Positions 37,863 to 48,583 of a DNA stretch of 64,000 nucleotides are shown piece by piece (position 1 is the stretch's first letter; each line of letters starts with the position of its first letter). A program made the position numbers and the translations under genes. Under the pieces are notes generated by a model that did not search any database, had not been told where the DNA came from, and saw nothing but the letters and a program-made list of their open reading frames with translations. The DNA is from Paenibacillus sp. NAIST15-1 (GTDB lineage Bacteria; Bacillota; Bacilli; Paenibacillales; Paenibacillaceae). The stretch is taken from positions 558,001 to 622,000 of the forward strand of contig NZ_BBYF01000003.1 in NCBI RefSeq assembly GCF_001894745.1. The letters are read 5' to 3'.

Positions 37863-38960
37863 TCACCTCGCATAACGTGATATATTCAGTAAAATTCCTA
37901 GTGCAGTCAGCATTAAGGTCAGCGACGAGCCACCATAACTAATTAATGGCAGCGTTATTCCCGTAACTGGCATGAGTCCAATTACGACACCAATATTGAT
38001 GATCACTTGAACTGCCACAATTCCAACAATGCCTGCCGCCAGCAGGCTGCCGAATTTATCAGGCGCCGTCAGAGCAGTTCGCATACCTCGCCACACTAAG
38101 ATAAGAAATAAAATCAAAACCGTAACTGCACCTAAAAATCCTAGTTCCTCTGCTAAAATCGAGAAGATAAAATCAGTTTGCGGCTCAGGCACATAGCTGT
38201 ATTTCTGGCGGCTTGCACCGAGGCCAAGTCCCATAAGACCGCCTGGCCCTATAGCAAATAACGACTGAATCGATTGGTATCCAGCCCCCAGCGGATCCTG
38301 CCAAGGATCAAGAAATGCGGTAATCCGCAGAAGCCGATAGGGCGCAGCGAGCACGAGTCCAACGAACCCAGCTACCCCAACTGCAGCAAGCGACAGCAAA
38401 TGCTTCATTTGAGCTCCCGCCACAAAAATAACAAGCAGCACCGCACCAACCATGACCGTTCCTGTACCGAGATCCGGCTGCAGCATGATAAGTCCGAACG
38501 CCGTTCCCATAATCGCAAGCGGCGGCAGCAACCCCTTTGTAAAGCTCGTAATGCTCGTTTGCTCCTCGGAGAGCATTTTGGCCATGAACAGAATCATCCC
38601 GAGCTTCATAAACTCGGACGGCTGTATGCCAAACGAACCGATGCCTAGCCAGCTTCGCGCCCCACCCCGAACATTGCCGATTCCCGGAATGAGAACAACA
38701 ATCAGGAGCACGAAGCAAATAAGAAGTCCAATCTTCGCATATCGCTTCCATACGCGATAGTCCGTATTCATCGTAACGAACATCGCAGCAATCCCCAGCA
38801 GAGCAAACAGCAATTGACGCTTAACGAAGTAGAACGAATCTCCATATTCCCGGAAGGCGAGAACAGCACCGGCGCTGTATACCATAATCATACCGATCGA
38901 TAGCAGGGACAGTACCGAGACGATTAGCCACAAATCGGGCGCAGTGCGTGCTTTGACCAT
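37863..38960 (-). CDS. spoVE: SEDS-family lipid II polymerase SpoVE/FtsW
   Basis: A 365-residue polytopic membrane protein of the FtsW/RodA/SpoVE family, peptidoglycan glycosyltransferases that pair with class B PBPs. About ten membrane segments are visible, plus conserved FGIQPSEFMKLGMILFMAKM and PVTGITLPLISYGGSSL. Its position between murD and murG is that of spoVE in Bacillus, and spoVD lies in the same operon; a vegetative FtsW role cannot be excluded. ATG 38960 has GAGGTG 6 bases upstream. Confidence 0.92.
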   Translation of the reverse strand: MVKARTAPDLWLIVSVLSLLSIGMIMVYSAGAVLAFREYGDSFYFVKRQLLFALLGIAAMFVTMNTDYRVWKRYAKIGLLICFVLLIVVLIPGIGNVRGGARSWLGIGSFGIQPSEFMKLGMILFMAKMLSEEQTSITSFTKGLLPPLAIMGTAFGLIMLQPDLGTGTVMVGAVLLVIFVAGAQMKHLLSLAAVGVAGFVGLVLAAPYRLLRITAFLDPWQDPLGAGYQSIQSLFAIGPGGLMGLGLGASRQKYSYVPEPQTDFIFSILAEELGFLGAVTVLILFLILVWRGMRTALTAPDKFGSLLAAGIVGIVAVQVIINIGVVIGLMPVTGITLPLISYGGSSLTLMLTALGILLNISRYAR

Positions 38961-39007
38961 GCGGTACACCTCTATTAGGACAATGTAGGGGCTTGAACAC
39001 CCCCCTA

Positions 39008-40426
39008 CTACAGACTATGCACCGCCGCTTTAAACATGCGTCCCCGATCTTCATAAGACGGGAACATGTCCCAGCTTGCACATGCTGGTGACAAGAGAAT
39101 GATATCGCCTGGCTTCGCATAAGCGTGCGCCATATCGACAGCTTCCTTCACTGCGTCGGCTGCATGATCTACATTGTCGACGACAGATATATCCGTTAAA
39201 CCTGCCTTCTCGGCAACTTGTTTCATAATGTGACGCGTTTGGCCCATCGTAACAACTGCCTTCACTCGCTCTCCCATAATGGGGATCAGCTCATGGAAGT
39301 CCAGCCCTCGGTCAAGTCCACCCGCAATAAGAATAATATTGCGTTCAAATGCGCCCAATGCCATCAGAGTAGCCTTCGTATTCGTAGCCTTGGAGTTATT
39401 GTAGTACTTCACACCGTCCTGCTCGCATACGAATTCAAGACGATGCTCTACCCCTTGGAACGAACGCAGAGGCTCTGCAAGTGCTGAAGGCTCTGCACCC
39501 GCAGCAATCGAAATGGCACACGCTGCCAAGGCGTTGTCCACGTTATATCTTCCTGGAATGCCGAGTTCCACGACAGAAAGAATCCGATGCATTTGGCCTG
39601 TGCCATCTGCATAGACGATCATTCGCTCCTCTTCCTTCGCCTCAACCTCATAGGATGGCTCTACGAATACGCCGCGCTCCACGCGCTTCATCGAAGATAC
39701 CCACCACTTCGTCGCTTGAATATCGGATGCAAGACTACAGCAAGTCTCATCATCTGCGTTCAGCACCGCAATATCTTCGCTTCCCATATTGGCGAATAAT
39801 CGTGCCTTCGAATTGACGTAATCCTCCATCGAGCCATGATAGTCAAGATGTGTCTCAGCAATGTTAAGCAAGCATGCAATGTGAGGGCGAAAAGCGCTTG
39901 TCCCCTTCAACTGGAAGCTGCTGAGTTCCACAACCAGTGTATTGTCCTCGTTCGCATCCTGAGCCGCCTGACAAAGCGGAGTGCCTATGTTGCCTGCAAC
40001 AATCGGCTTCATTCCTGCAGCTTCCAACGTCTTGCCTACCCATGTTGTCGTTGTCGTCTTCCCATTGCTTCCCGTAATCCCGATAATCGGAGCTGGACTC
40101 AGCTGATACGCAACCTCTACCTCCGTTACGACCTCGATGCCGAGTTCCACAGCACGGGCTACTGGAGGAGCCGTATAGGGGATTCCCGGATTTTTGACTA
40201 CAAGCGCTACCTGCTCATCGATCAAGTTATCTGGATGATGCCCGCATACAACACAAATGCCCAAAGCTTCTAATACCGAAGCTTCGGGGCACTTGTCGCG
40301 ATCCTTCTTATCATTGACGGTGACAATCGCACCGAACTTGTGGAACAATTGCGCTGCGCTGACGCCGCTCTTGGCTAAGCCAAGTACGACGACGCGCTTC
40401 CCTTGATACGTTTCTGGGTGATTCAT
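39008..40426 (-). CDS. murD: UDP-N-acetylmuramoylalanine--D-glutamate ligase
   Basis: A 472-residue Mur ligase that adds D-glutamate. The N-terminal nucleotide-sugar domain starts RVVVLGLAKSGVSAAQLF; the ATP loop is IIGITGSNGKTTTTTWVGK; the Mur ligase C-domain has NNSKATNTKATLMAL and LILSPACASWDMF. AAGGGGATG precedes the ATG at 40426. It follows mraY by 3 bases. Confidence 0.97.
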   Translation of the reverse strand: MNHPETYQGKRVVVLGLAKSGVSAAQLFHKFGAIVTVNDKKDRDKCPEASVLEALGICVVCGHHPDNLIDEQVALVVKNPGIPYTAPPVARAVELGIEVVTEVEVAYQLSPAPIIGITGSNGKTTTTTWVGKTLEAAGMKPIVAGNIGTPLCQAAQDANEDNTLVVELSSFQLKGTSAFRPHIACLLNIAETHLDYHGSMEDYVNSKARLFANMGSEDIAVLNADDETCCSLASDIQATKWWVSSMKRVERGVFVEPSYEVEAKEEERMIVYADGTGQMHRILSVVELGIPGRYNVDNALAACAISIAAGAEPSALAEPLRSFQGVEHRLEFVCEQDGVKYYNNSKATNTKATLMALGAFERNIILIAGGLDRGLDFHELIPIMGERVKAVVTMGQTRHIMKQVAEKAGLTDISVVDNVDHAADAVKEAVDMAHAYAKPGDIILLSPACASWDMFPSYEDRGRMFKAAVHSL

Positions 40427-40429
40427 TCG

Positions 40430-41392
40430 TTACATCCCCTTGTTGATCCATAATCCAAGTCCGGCCAATACGATTCCCGCAAGCCAGAACGTAATAACTA
40501 CTCGCCATTCCGACCATCCGCACAGTTCAAAGTGATGATGGATCGGGCTCATCTTGAACACGCGCTTGCCGCGTGTCTTGAAGGATACGACCTGAATAAT
40601 TACCGACAGCATTTCAATGACGAAGATACCGCCAATAATAATGATGAGCAGTTCTGTCTTCGTTAGAATCGCTACCGCTGCAATGGCTCCACCAATCCCG
40701 AGCGAGCCTGTGTCGCCCATGAATACCTTAGCTGGATGCGCATTGAACACGAGGAACCCGAGTACTGCGCCAACCATAGCTGCTGCGCTGACCGCAGCCG
40801 ATATTTCCGATGCCTGCATCGCGATGATTGCAAATGCCGAGAAGGCAATCGCACTTGTACCGGCAAGCAAGCCATCCAAGCCATCTGTGAAGTTGACCGC
40901 GTTGCTCACGGCAAGCATCATCAGGACGATGAACGGATAGTAGAACCATCCGAAATCAAGCCCTAGAGACGTCCCTGGTATCGAAATAACTGTACTGTGA
41001 CCGGACTGCCACAACAGGAAGCAAATGAGTCCTGAACAAATGAGCTGTCCAATCAGCTTCTGCTTTGCAGTTAAACCGAGCGAACGTTTAAAAATAATTT
41101 TAATATAGTCATCTAAAAATCCAATTAAGCCAAATCCAAGTGTTGCGATAAGCAGCACATAGAAATCGGTATCCATCACCGAAAATTTAAGGAAAGAGAG
41201 AGCAAACGCAAGTAAGATAATTGCGCCACCCATCGTTGGCGTTCCTGCTTTTTTCAAATGAGCCTTCGGACCATCGTCACGAACCTGCTGACCAAACTTC
41301 AACCTACGAAGAAGCGGTATCGTTAACGGGCCCAATATGACGGCTAGGAGAAAAGATACACCGATTGTCATTAACATCAACTTGAAGTCCAA
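40430..41392 (-). CDS. mraY: Phospho-N-acetylmuramoyl-pentapeptide transferase
   Basis: A 320-residue polytopic enzyme that makes lipid I. Conserved cytoplasmic loops include [34 protein letters not shown] (DDxxK), [12 protein letters not shown] and the histidine motif [15 protein letters not shown]. Start TTG 41392 is supported by GGAGGT 7 bases upstream. It lies between murF and murD. Confidence 0.97.
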   Translation of the reverse strand: MDFKLMLMTIGVSFLLAVILGPLTIPLLRRLKFGQQVRDDGPKAHLKKAGTPTMGGAIILLAFALSFLKFSVMDTDFYVLLIATLGFGLIGFLDDYIKIIFKRSLGLTAKQKLIGQLICSGLICFLLWQSGHSTVISIPGTSLGLDFGWFYYPFIVLMMLAVSNAVNFTDGLDGLLAGTSAIAFSAFAIIAMQASEISAAVSAAAMVGAVLGFLVFNAHPAKVFMGDTGSLGIGGAIAAVAILTKTELLIIIIGGIFVIEMLSVIIQVVSFKTRGKRVFKMSPIHHHFELCGWSEWRVVITFWLAGIVLAGLGLWINKGM

Positions 41393-41419
41393 TCCTTACA
41401 CCTCCCGTTACACAACCCA

Positions 41420-42826
41420 TTAATGATGGACACTAGTCCATTCATTAACAACTTCTTCTAGTTTCATTCCTCTGGATGCCTTCACAAGCACGGTATCGCC
41501 CGCCTGAACATGCTGCAGCAGGCAAGCCTTCAATGCTGCCTTATCATCAAATGAATAAACGGCGTTCTCTGCAAAATGTTGCAGGGCACCCGTTCCAATT
41601 TCACGGCCCAGTTCGCCATACGTGAGCAATAGATCCAAGCTGCCCGGGCGTATGGATGCTCCTACTTCATAGTGGAGCCTCGCCTCATCAGGGCCTAGCT
41701 CTAGCATATCGCCGAGAATCGCAATCCGCTTGCCGCCCTGCAGTCCAGCAAGCACGTCAAGCGCCGCCTTCGTCGCAGTCGGACTTGCATTATAGGCATC
41801 ATTTAACAACACCCATCCGCCAGACGTAATCGTCCGTTCAAATCGCATCCCGCTTATTTGTGCATTGCCAAGACCATGCGCAATCTGCTCGTCAGCCAGA
41901 CCGAACAAACGGCCTATTGCAATAGCAGCCAACGCGTTAATGACATTGTGCTTGCCTAAGAGCGGAAGCTCGACAGTCAACGCCTTCTGACTGCCTGATG
42001 CCGCAACTGTGAATGTTGTCCCCGCCTCATGAAGATCGATATGCTCTGGTCGAACATCACATTGCATACCTGCACCGAAGCGAATAACTGACATATGCTC
42101 AGGCCGCTTCGTCGCTTCTTCTGAAAGTGCCATGTCAACGAGTGGTTCGTCTCCATGACAGATGAGCACTCCATTTTCTCGTAGTCCGCTAGTAATTTCT
42201 AGCTTAGCACGCGCAATCTCTTCCCGGGAACCAAGCTGCAGCAGATGCGCTTCCCCGATATTTGTAATGACTGCTGCGTCAGGCTGAGCGATGGAAGACA
42301 GAAGTTCAATTTCACCTCTTCCGCTCATCCCCATTTCGAGAACTGCAATTTCCGTATCTTTCGGCATGGACAATATCGTTAACGGAAGGCCAATATGATT
42401 ATTGAAATTGCCATCCGTCTTGTGAACACGATAACGTTCCGCAAGAACAGAAGCAATCATATCCTTCGTGGTCGTCTTGCCATTGCTACCTGTAATGGCT
42501 ACAACCTTAACCTGCTGCTGGGCTAAATAAGCTTGTGCCAGCCGCTGAAGCGCCTCTAATGTATTGTCCACCATAATGAGCGGATAGCCTTGCGGCATAT
42601 CATCATGATTGGACTGCCACATCGCAGCCGCTGCCCCATCCTTCAAGGCTTGATCCACATACAGATGTCCGTCGAATCGTTCCCCTTGAAGCGGCACGAA
42701 CAATACACCAGAATCGATCTTGCGCGAGTTCGTGCTAACCCCTTTTACCGTGCGGTCTCCATAGGAGGGATCAGAGAGTGTCCCTCCACACAAGTCCGCT
42801 ACTTCTCGTAACGTCGTTTCAATCAC
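41420..42826 (-). CDS. murF: UDP-N-acetylmuramoyl-tripeptide--D-Ala-D-Ala ligase
   Basis: A 468-residue Mur ligase that adds D-Ala-D-Ala to complete the pentapeptide. ATP loop VVAITGSNGKTTTKDMIASV, FNNHIGLPLTILSM, the central LLNDAYNASPTATKAAL and the C-terminal VLVKASRGMKLEEVV are all typical. It begins with GTG that overlaps the murE stop by 4 bases (GTGA), showing coupling. Confidence 0.97.
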   Translation of the reverse strand: MIETTLREVADLCGGTLSDPSYGDRTVKGVSTNSRKIDSGVLFVPLQGERFDGHLYVDQALKDGAAAAMWQSNHDDMPQGYPLIMVDNTLEALQRLAQAYLAQQQVKVVAITGSNGKTTTKDMIASVLAERYRVHKTDGNFNNHIGLPLTILSMPKDTEIAVLEMGMSGRGEIELLSSIAQPDAAVITNIGEAHLLQLGSREEIARAKLEITSGLRENGVLICHGDEPLVDMALSEEATKRPEHMSVIRFGAGMQCDVRPEHIDLHEAGTTFTVAASGSQKALTVELPLLGKHNVINALAAIAIGRLFGLADEQIAHGLGNAQISGMRFERTITSGGWVLLNDAYNASPTATKAALDVLAGLQGGKRIAILGDMLELGPDEARLHYEVGASIRPGSLDLLLTYGELGREIGTGALQHFAENAVYSFDDKAALKACLLQHVQAGDTVLVKASRGMKLEEVVNEWTSVHH

Positions 42827-44319
42827 TGAACTTTGCCCCTTATCGCTTCTTTGGCCACCAAGCGGTCATCGAAGTCAAATGTTTCCTTGCCGATGATTTG
42901 GTAAGTTTCATGGCCTTTCCCCGCAATCAATACTACATCGTGCGGGCTTGCCATTTCAATAGCTTTCGTGATGGCAGCACGGCGATCAACGATGCATTCA
43001 TAACGGCTTGGATCCAAGTTCACTTCATGAAGGCCCGCTACAATATCCTTAATAATCAAATCAGGGTCTTCCGTACGAGGGTTATCGGAGGTTACGATGG
43101 AATAATCCGCGTATTTCGCCGAGATTTTGGCCATCAGCGGACGCTTCGTACGATCTCGGTCTCCACCACAGCCAAATACACTGATGACACGTCCTTCAGC
43201 GAACTCCTTCACCGTCTGCAGCACATTCTCCAGTCCATCCGGTGTATGCGCGTAGTCCACGATCACGGCAAAGGATTGTCCTGCCTCAACAGCTTCTACA
43301 CGCCCGTCAACTCCAGCAACACTTTCAAGGCTCACACGAATCGCATCCAGTTCGATGCCTTCAATGAGTCCTACAGCAATCGCTGCTAATGCATTGTACA
43401 CATTGAACTTACCAACCATGCGCAGCTGAATGTCTGCCGAGCCTCTGAATGAATGAACTGTGAAGCTCGTTCCTTTTGCCGTAATCCGAATATTCTCGGC
43501 ACGAACATCCGCCTGCTCTGTCATGCCATACATGATCGTCTCAGCGGTTGTCATGCTTGCGAAGTATTCAGAAGCCGGGTCATCTGCGTTGAGCACCGCA
43601 TAGGAGCGATCTTCCTCAGCGTCAGAGAATATATTGCCTAGCCGTGAGAACAACAGGCCTTTGGCTTCACGATATGCTTCCATCGTCTCGTGATAGTCCA
43701 GATGATCTTGTGTTAAGTTCGTGAAGACAGCCGTACGGAAACGGCAGCCTTGTACACGTCCCTGTACAAGTGCGTGGGAAGATACCTCCATAGCCACGGC
43801 ATCTACACCCTCGTTCACCATGTCATGAAGCGACTTTTGCAGTTCGAAGGCATTCGGGGTTGTACGCGACATTGGGAATACCTTGCCTGCATAACGCATT
43901 TGAATCGTTCCGATGACACCTGCATTTCGCTTCGCATCATTCAAGATTTTTTCAATCAAATACGTGGTTGTTGTCTTACCGTTCGTTCCCGTAATGCCAA
44001 TTAGATTCATACTGCGGCTAGGTGAACCATAGAACGCATCTGACAGTACTGCAAGTGCATGTCTAGCACTCTTCACAATCAATTGAGGAACTGGCAGCTC
44101 CAATTCACGTTCTACCACAAGTGCAGCTGCACCAGCTTGAACCGCCTGCTCTGCATAACGATGACCGTCTTCGGCCGTACCAGAAATACAGAAGAACAGA
44201 TCCCCCTGCGCCACATGGCGTGAATCCATCGCGAGTCCTGTTACGACTGTATGTTCGTCTCCCTTGCACTTCGCTGTCAGCATTCGTGAGCAAGCTTCAG
44301 CCAATTGCATCTGTTGCAT
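42823..44319 (-). CDS. murE: UDP-MurNAc-tripeptide synthetase (meso-diaminopimelate adding)
   Basis: A 498-residue Mur ligase. ATP loop LIGITGTNGKTTTTYLIEKI, TTPNAFELQKSL and the substrate motif VTSDNPRTEDPDLI: the DNPR box marks meso-diaminopimelate rather than lysine. This agrees with dapL at 16142. It lies between spoVD (gap of 3 bases) and murF (overlap). Confidence 0.97.
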   Translation of the reverse strand: MQQMQLAEACSRMLTAKCKGDEHTVVTGLAMDSRHVAQGDLFFCISGTAEDGHRYAEQAVQAGAAALVVERELELPVPQLIVKSARHALAVLSDAFYGSPSRSMNLIGITGTNGKTTTTYLIEKILNDAKRNAGVIGTIQMRYAGKVFPMSRTTPNAFELQKSLHDMVNEGVDAVAMEVSSHALVQGRVQGCRFRTAVFTNLTQDHLDYHETMEAYREAKGLLFSRLGNIFSDAEEDRSYAVLNADDPASEYFASMTTAETIMYGMTEQADVRAENIRITAKGTSFTVHSFRGSADIQLRMVGKFNVYNALAAIAVGLIEGIELDAIRVSLESVAGVDGRVEAVEAGQSFAVIVDYAHTPDGLENVLQTVKEFAEGRVISVFGCGGDRDRTKRPLMAKISAKYADYSIVTSDNPRTEDPDLIIKDIVAGLHEVNLDPSRYECIVDRRAAITKAIEMASPHDVVLIAGKGHETYQIIGKETFDFDDRLVAKEAIRGKVQ

Positions 44320-44322
44320 GAA

Positions 44323-46257
44323 TTATTCCTCCGTCTCTTTCTCTTCTCCCATATAGATTCGAATCGTAGATCCTCGATCTACACGGGTTCCGGGCTTAGG
44401 CGCCTGATGAATAATGGTGTTGCCCGTACCGGATTTGGCTAATTGAAAATTCATATTCATATCTTCGTAGATATCAGTCAAGGTCTTCCCTACTAAGTTA
44501 GGAACGACAACAACCGGCGTCTCATCGAAACGATACTTGCGAGAAACTTGTTCCTTCCGCGGTTCAACGCCCATATAATGGAGCGTATCTTCCATAATCC
44601 GCTTCACAATCGGTGCGGCTACAAGACCACCGAATTGTATGCCTTGCGGATTATCAACTGCTGTATAGATAACAACCTTCGGGTCATCAGCAGGTGCGAA
44701 GCCAACGAACGATACAATATGCTCGTTCGGCGAATATCTGCCATTGATAACCTTCTGTGCGGTACCTGTTTTGCCACCAACGCGATAACCATCGATGAAA
44801 GCATTTCTCCCCGTGCCTTGAGCAACCACATGTTCAAGAGCATCACGCACCTTGCTTGAGGTCTCTGGACTGATGACTTGTCTGACCAATTCCGGCTTAA
44901 TATCTTCAACAACCATCCCTGTCTCCGGCTGAATGAATGACTTCGCCACATGAGGCTTGAACAGCTTGCCTCCATTGATGGCCGCAGACACTGCCGTAAT
45001 TTGCTGAATAGGCGTGACAGATACCCCTTGTCCGAACGCAGTAGTGGCAAGCTCAACGGGGCCTACCCGGCTCAGCTTGAACAAAATCCCGCTTGCTTCT
45101 CCACTAAGGTCAATGCCTGTCTTCTGTCCGAAACCAAAGTTGCGTATGTAATCGAACAATGTCTCTTTACCCAGTCGATTGCCAAGTGCAACAAAGCCCG
45201 GATTGCACGAATTTTGGACGACTTCCAAAAAGGTCTGACTGCCATGACCCCCGCGTTTCCAGCAGCGCAGCTTCGCTCCACCGACTTCTACACGTCCAGG
45301 GTCAAAAAAATGTTCATTGTACAGATCAACCTTGCCCTCCTGTATCGCAGCAGCAAGCGTTATGATCTTGAACGTAGAACCCGGCTCATAAGTCATCCAA
45401 ATGGGCAGGTTGCGATCATATACATCAGAGGGGAAGTCCTTGTAATGAGCCGGATCGTAGCTTGGCTTGCTTGCCATTGCCAAAATTTCACCTGTATTCG
45501 GATCCATGGCAATCGCCAGCGCCTGATTCGGCTTCAATTCCTCCATCGCACGATCAAGTTCCCGCTCCATAATTGTCTGTATCTGCTTGTCAATCGTCAA
45601 TTGCAAATTTAATCCATCTCGGGGGACGATGTACTTTTCTGAGGAATTCGGCATCTGATTGCCGCTTGCATCAGACAAATAAGCGATGTTCCCTCGCAAG
45701 CCGGTTAATGCAGAATCATACCTCTGTTCAATACCTGTCAACCCTTGATTGTCTATACCGGTGAAGCCGAGTATATGAGCCGCCAAATCGCCATAAGGAT
45801 AATATCTTTTATTATCCTCTGCCACGACGATCCCCGGCAAGTTCAACTCCCGCACTTTTTCCGCTGTTTCAAGCGATATTTTACGACCGCCGCCCTTAAT
45901 CTGCTTCACAGACTGCCCTTTCGCAATCATGCGCTCTACAACTTCCGTTTTCATCCCAAGGAGAGGTGCAATTTGTGCTGCAGTGGCTTTCTGGTCTTCA
46001 ATTTGCACAGGAATAGCCCATATCGTTGGAGAACTGATATTGTAGGCGATTCTTTCGCCTTTGCGATCCAGTATCTCACCGCGCTTCTGGGAAATGGGAA
46101 TCTCCCTCCGCCACGAATCTTCTGCCAGATTCGCAAGTTCTTTGCCCTCCCACAGCTGCACATACGCCAAGCGGACAATGAGCGCGATAAATCCAATCGA
46201 TATGAGCACCATTCCAACGATTAACCTCTTACGGATCGTCACCCCTGTAACCTTCAT
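44323..46257 (-). CDS. spoVD: Sporulation-specific class B penicillin-binding protein SpoVD
   Basis: A 644-residue transpeptidase for spore cortex synthesis. Membrane anchor at about 11-35, PBP dimerisation domain (about 50-210), transpeptidase domain with STFK (Ser294), SCN in VQNSCNPGF and KTG in VGGKTGTAQK, then one C-terminal PASTA domain (about 580-640). A single PASTA and the place before murE fit SpoVD; it should partner SpoVE. GGGAGGG precedes ATG 46257. Confidence 0.94.
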   Translation of the reverse strand: MKVTGVTIRKRLIVGMVLISIGFIALIVRLAYVQLWEGKELANLAEDSWRREIPISQKRGEILDRKGERIAYNISSPTIWAIPVQIEDQKATAAQIAPLLGMKTEVVERMIAKGQSVKQIKGGGRKISLETAEKVRELNLPGIVVAEDNKRYYPYGDLAAHILGFTGIDNQGLTGIEQRYDSALTGLRGNIAYLSDASGNQMPNSSEKYIVPRDGLNLQLTIDKQIQTIMERELDRAMEELKPNQALAIAMDPNTGEILAMASKPSYDPAHYKDFPSDVYDRNLPIWMTYEPGSTFKIITLAAAIQEGKVDLYNEHFFDPGRVEVGGAKLRCWKRGGHGSQTFLEVVQNSCNPGFVALGNRLGKETLFDYIRNFGFGQKTGIDLSGEASGILFKLSRVGPVELATTAFGQGVSVTPIQQITAVSAAINGGKLFKPHVAKSFIQPETGMVVEDIKPELVRQVISPETSSKVRDALEHVVAQGTGRNAFIDGYRVGGKTGTAQKVINGRYSPNEHIVSFVGFAPADDPKVVIYTAVDNPQGIQFGGLVAAPIVKRIMEDTLHYMGVEPRKEQVSRKYRFDETPVVVVPNLVGKTLTDIYEDMNMNFQLAKSGTGNTIIHQAPKPGTRVDRGSTIRIYMGEEKETEE

Positions 46258-46386
46258 ATATACCCTCCCTCGTCCGACATCGGTTCATAAACAACCTATT
46301 CGGGACAACCAGCGGATAGAACAAGCTTCAAGAGGATGATCCGCAAGCCTACACAAGACCACTTTTTTCCTTCTCTACCTCACACC

Positions 46387-48570
46387 TTACGGATGTTTCG
46401 GCTCCAATTTAATATGAACGATACGCGCCCCATTTTCATTGGTTTCTTTTTGTTGGGTGACGTAGCCTTCTCCATCAACACGAACTTCCCAACCGAGCAT
46501 AGAGGTGATCTCCATGACATCACGCAGCGATTTGCCCTTAAAGTTCGGCAAAGGCAGCTTTTCAGGCTCATCAGTAAGCAGGTATATCCGTTGGCCGATT
46601 GCCAATGGCTCGCCTGGCGCCGGATATTGACGCTTCACTTTCTCCCCAGCTCCAACCGTCTCGAAGACGATGCCTTGCTCAGCTAATCGCTGTTTGGCAT
46701 CGTAAGGCTTCAGGCCCTGAATATCAGGTGCCTTAACGGTTGTTGGTGCACCCGTCTTCTTCTCACTGTCCTTTTCTTGGCCGGAGATCGAGGAAGGAAC
46801 ACCCATGTAACGCAGCGACTGCGATACGATCTTCTTGAACATGAGCGGCGCTACAAAGCCGCCACCTTCCCAATAATCCTGCGGATCATCCACAACAACC
46901 AAAAGTGCTATACGTGGATCCTCAACAGGAGCAAAGCCGACGAAAGATACTACCGCACGAGTCGTGGCATATTCACCGTTAATGACCTTCAATGCTGTAC
47001 CTGTCTTGCCGGCAACGCGATATCCTTCGATGTATGCATTTTTACCTGTACCAATCTGCTGATCCGCCACAACCTGTTCCAAATATTCACTTACCGTTTT
47101 TGCAACGCCTGGGTCGATTACTTGACGAACTACCTCCGGCTTGCGTTCAGTCACTTCACCCGTAACGGGATCATGAACCTTCCCAACAATATGCGGCTTC
47201 ATAAGCTTGCCGCCATTGGCTACAGCTGCCACTGCCATAATTTGCTGGATTGGCGTAACTTGAACCTTACCGTGTCCGTACGATGCCGCAGCCACGTCTG
47301 CCGGATATTCAAATCGGATAAGACCATTGTTCTCTCCGGGAAGTTCAATGCCTGTCGGTTTGCCAAAGCCAAATTTCTCAATGTACGCCTTCAAGCGCTC
47401 TTCCTTCAATTGCTCAAATCCAAGTTTAACGAAGGCAACGTTACTGGATCGCTTAAGACCTTCGAAGTACGTAATTCTCCCCCATCCATCACGGTTAACG
47501 TCGTGGATGAGCCGTCCTCCCGCATAGATGCGTCCAGAAACGAATGTCGCATTCGGATCAAAGATGCCTTCCTGCACAGCCGCGGCCAGTGTCACAATTT
47601 TGAATGTTGAGCCCGGCTCATATCGAGACTGAACCGCATGATTGTAAAAAGCTGCAATGTCCTTAGCATCCCAATACGTATTCGGATTGAAATCTGGCAT
47701 ATTCGCGAGCCCCAATATATCGCCAGTCTTCGGATCTGCTGCTATTACCGTCATGCTATGAGGAGAGTATTTATTGTACACCTCACGCATTGCATCTTGA
47801 ATATATTGCTGAATATTACGATCGATAGTGAGGTATATGTTGTCTCCATCCTTAGATGGCTTGTATACTTCCGAAGCCTTCGGCAGCTTATTACCCATCC
47901 GATCTTTCTCATATTGGAGCATCCCTGCAGCTCCGCGCAGCTGTTCGTCATACAGCTTCTCAATTCCGCCGATCGGATTGCCCTGCTTATCTGTATAACC
48001 AAGCACATGCGACGCCAATGATTCTTTCGCGTAGAAACGCTTCACCTCAGGCAAGAGGTAGAGTCCGACATCTCTCAATTCTGTCGTCTTCTTCAACTCT
48101 TCTGTGAAGTCTCTCAGCTTCTGTGCAGTCTCATCGTTCACCTTCCAGCCTTCACTGCGAACTTCTACCTGCGCATAGAACTCATCCTTGTCTTTCTTCT
48201 TGCGGACGAGCTCATACAATTCGTTCTCAGGTTTCTTCAGTATGACGCTCAGTTTTTCTACGATAAGCCGCTCTACATCAATATTCTTCTCAACTAACTT
48301 CTTCGAGGTGCGCAGTTCCTGAATGATCTTAGGGCCGACCGCTACTGTGTATGCAGGTGCATCCATAGCAAGCACTTCACCATTCTTGTCATATATCGTG
48401 CCTCGAACTGGGGTAATCTCCTTCTTCACAGCCCAAGACTGCTTGGCTTCCGCCATCCAAAATGGCTGATTAATAACTTGGTACCAAAACAGTCTCCCAA
48501 TAATGACAATAAAAAAGAGGGTGAATAAGCCCCCGATCGTCAACGTGCGCAACTTAATTCGTTTGACCAT
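46387..48570 (-). CDS. pbpB: Class B penicillin-binding protein 2B (division transpeptidase)
   Basis: A 727-residue septal transpeptidase (FtsI/PBP2B). Membrane anchor at the N-terminus (LTIGGLFTLFFIVIIGRLFW), dimerisation domain, transpeptidase domain with YEPGSTFKIVTLAAAV near residue 315, SSN in LKRSSNVAFVK and KTG in VAGKTGTALK. Two PASTA domains fill about 600-725. The ATG at 48570 is preferred since GAGGG is 6 bases upstream; the ATG at 48576 abuts that site. It lies between ftsL and spoVD, the conserved order. Confidence 0.94.
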   Translation of the reverse strand: MVKRIKLRTLTIGGLFTLFFIVIIGRLFWYQVINQPFWMAEAKQSWAVKKEITPVRGTIYDKNGEVLAMDAPAYTVAVGPKIIQELRTSKKLVEKNIDVERLIVEKLSVILKKPENELYELVRKKKDKDEFYAQVEVRSEGWKVNDETAQKLRDFTEELKKTTELRDVGLYLLPEVKRFYAKESLASHVLGYTDKQGNPIGGIEKLYDEQLRGAAGMLQYEKDRMGNKLPKASEVYKPSKDGDNIYLTIDRNIQQYIQDAMREVYNKYSPHSMTVIAADPKTGDILGLANMPDFNPNTYWDAKDIAAFYNHAVQSRYEPGSTFKIVTLAAAVQEGIFDPNATFVSGRIYAGGRLIHDVNRDGWGRITYFEGLKRSSNVAFVKLGFEQLKEERLKAYIEKFGFGKPTGIELPGENNGLIRFEYPADVAAASYGHGKVQVTPIQQIMAVAAVANGGKLMKPHIVGKVHDPVTGEVTERKPEVVRQVIDPGVAKTVSEYLEQVVADQQIGTGKNAYIEGYRVAGKTGTALKVINGEYATTRAVVSFVGFAPVEDPRIALLVVVDDPQDYWEGGGFVAPLMFKKIVSQSLRYMGVPSSISGQEKDSEKKTGAPTTVKAPDIQGLKPYDAKQRLAEQGIVFETVGAGEKVKRQYPAPGEPLAIGQRIYLLTDEPEKLPLPNFKGKSLRDVMEITSMLGWEVRVDGEGYVTQQKETNENGARIVHIKLEPKHP

Positions 48571-48583
48571 CTTCATCCCTCGT

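Noticed and set aside
38985-39008. 7-bp stem GTAGGGG/CCCCTAC between murD and spoVE
   Set aside because: Too short and without a T-run; the genes appear to be co-transcribed.
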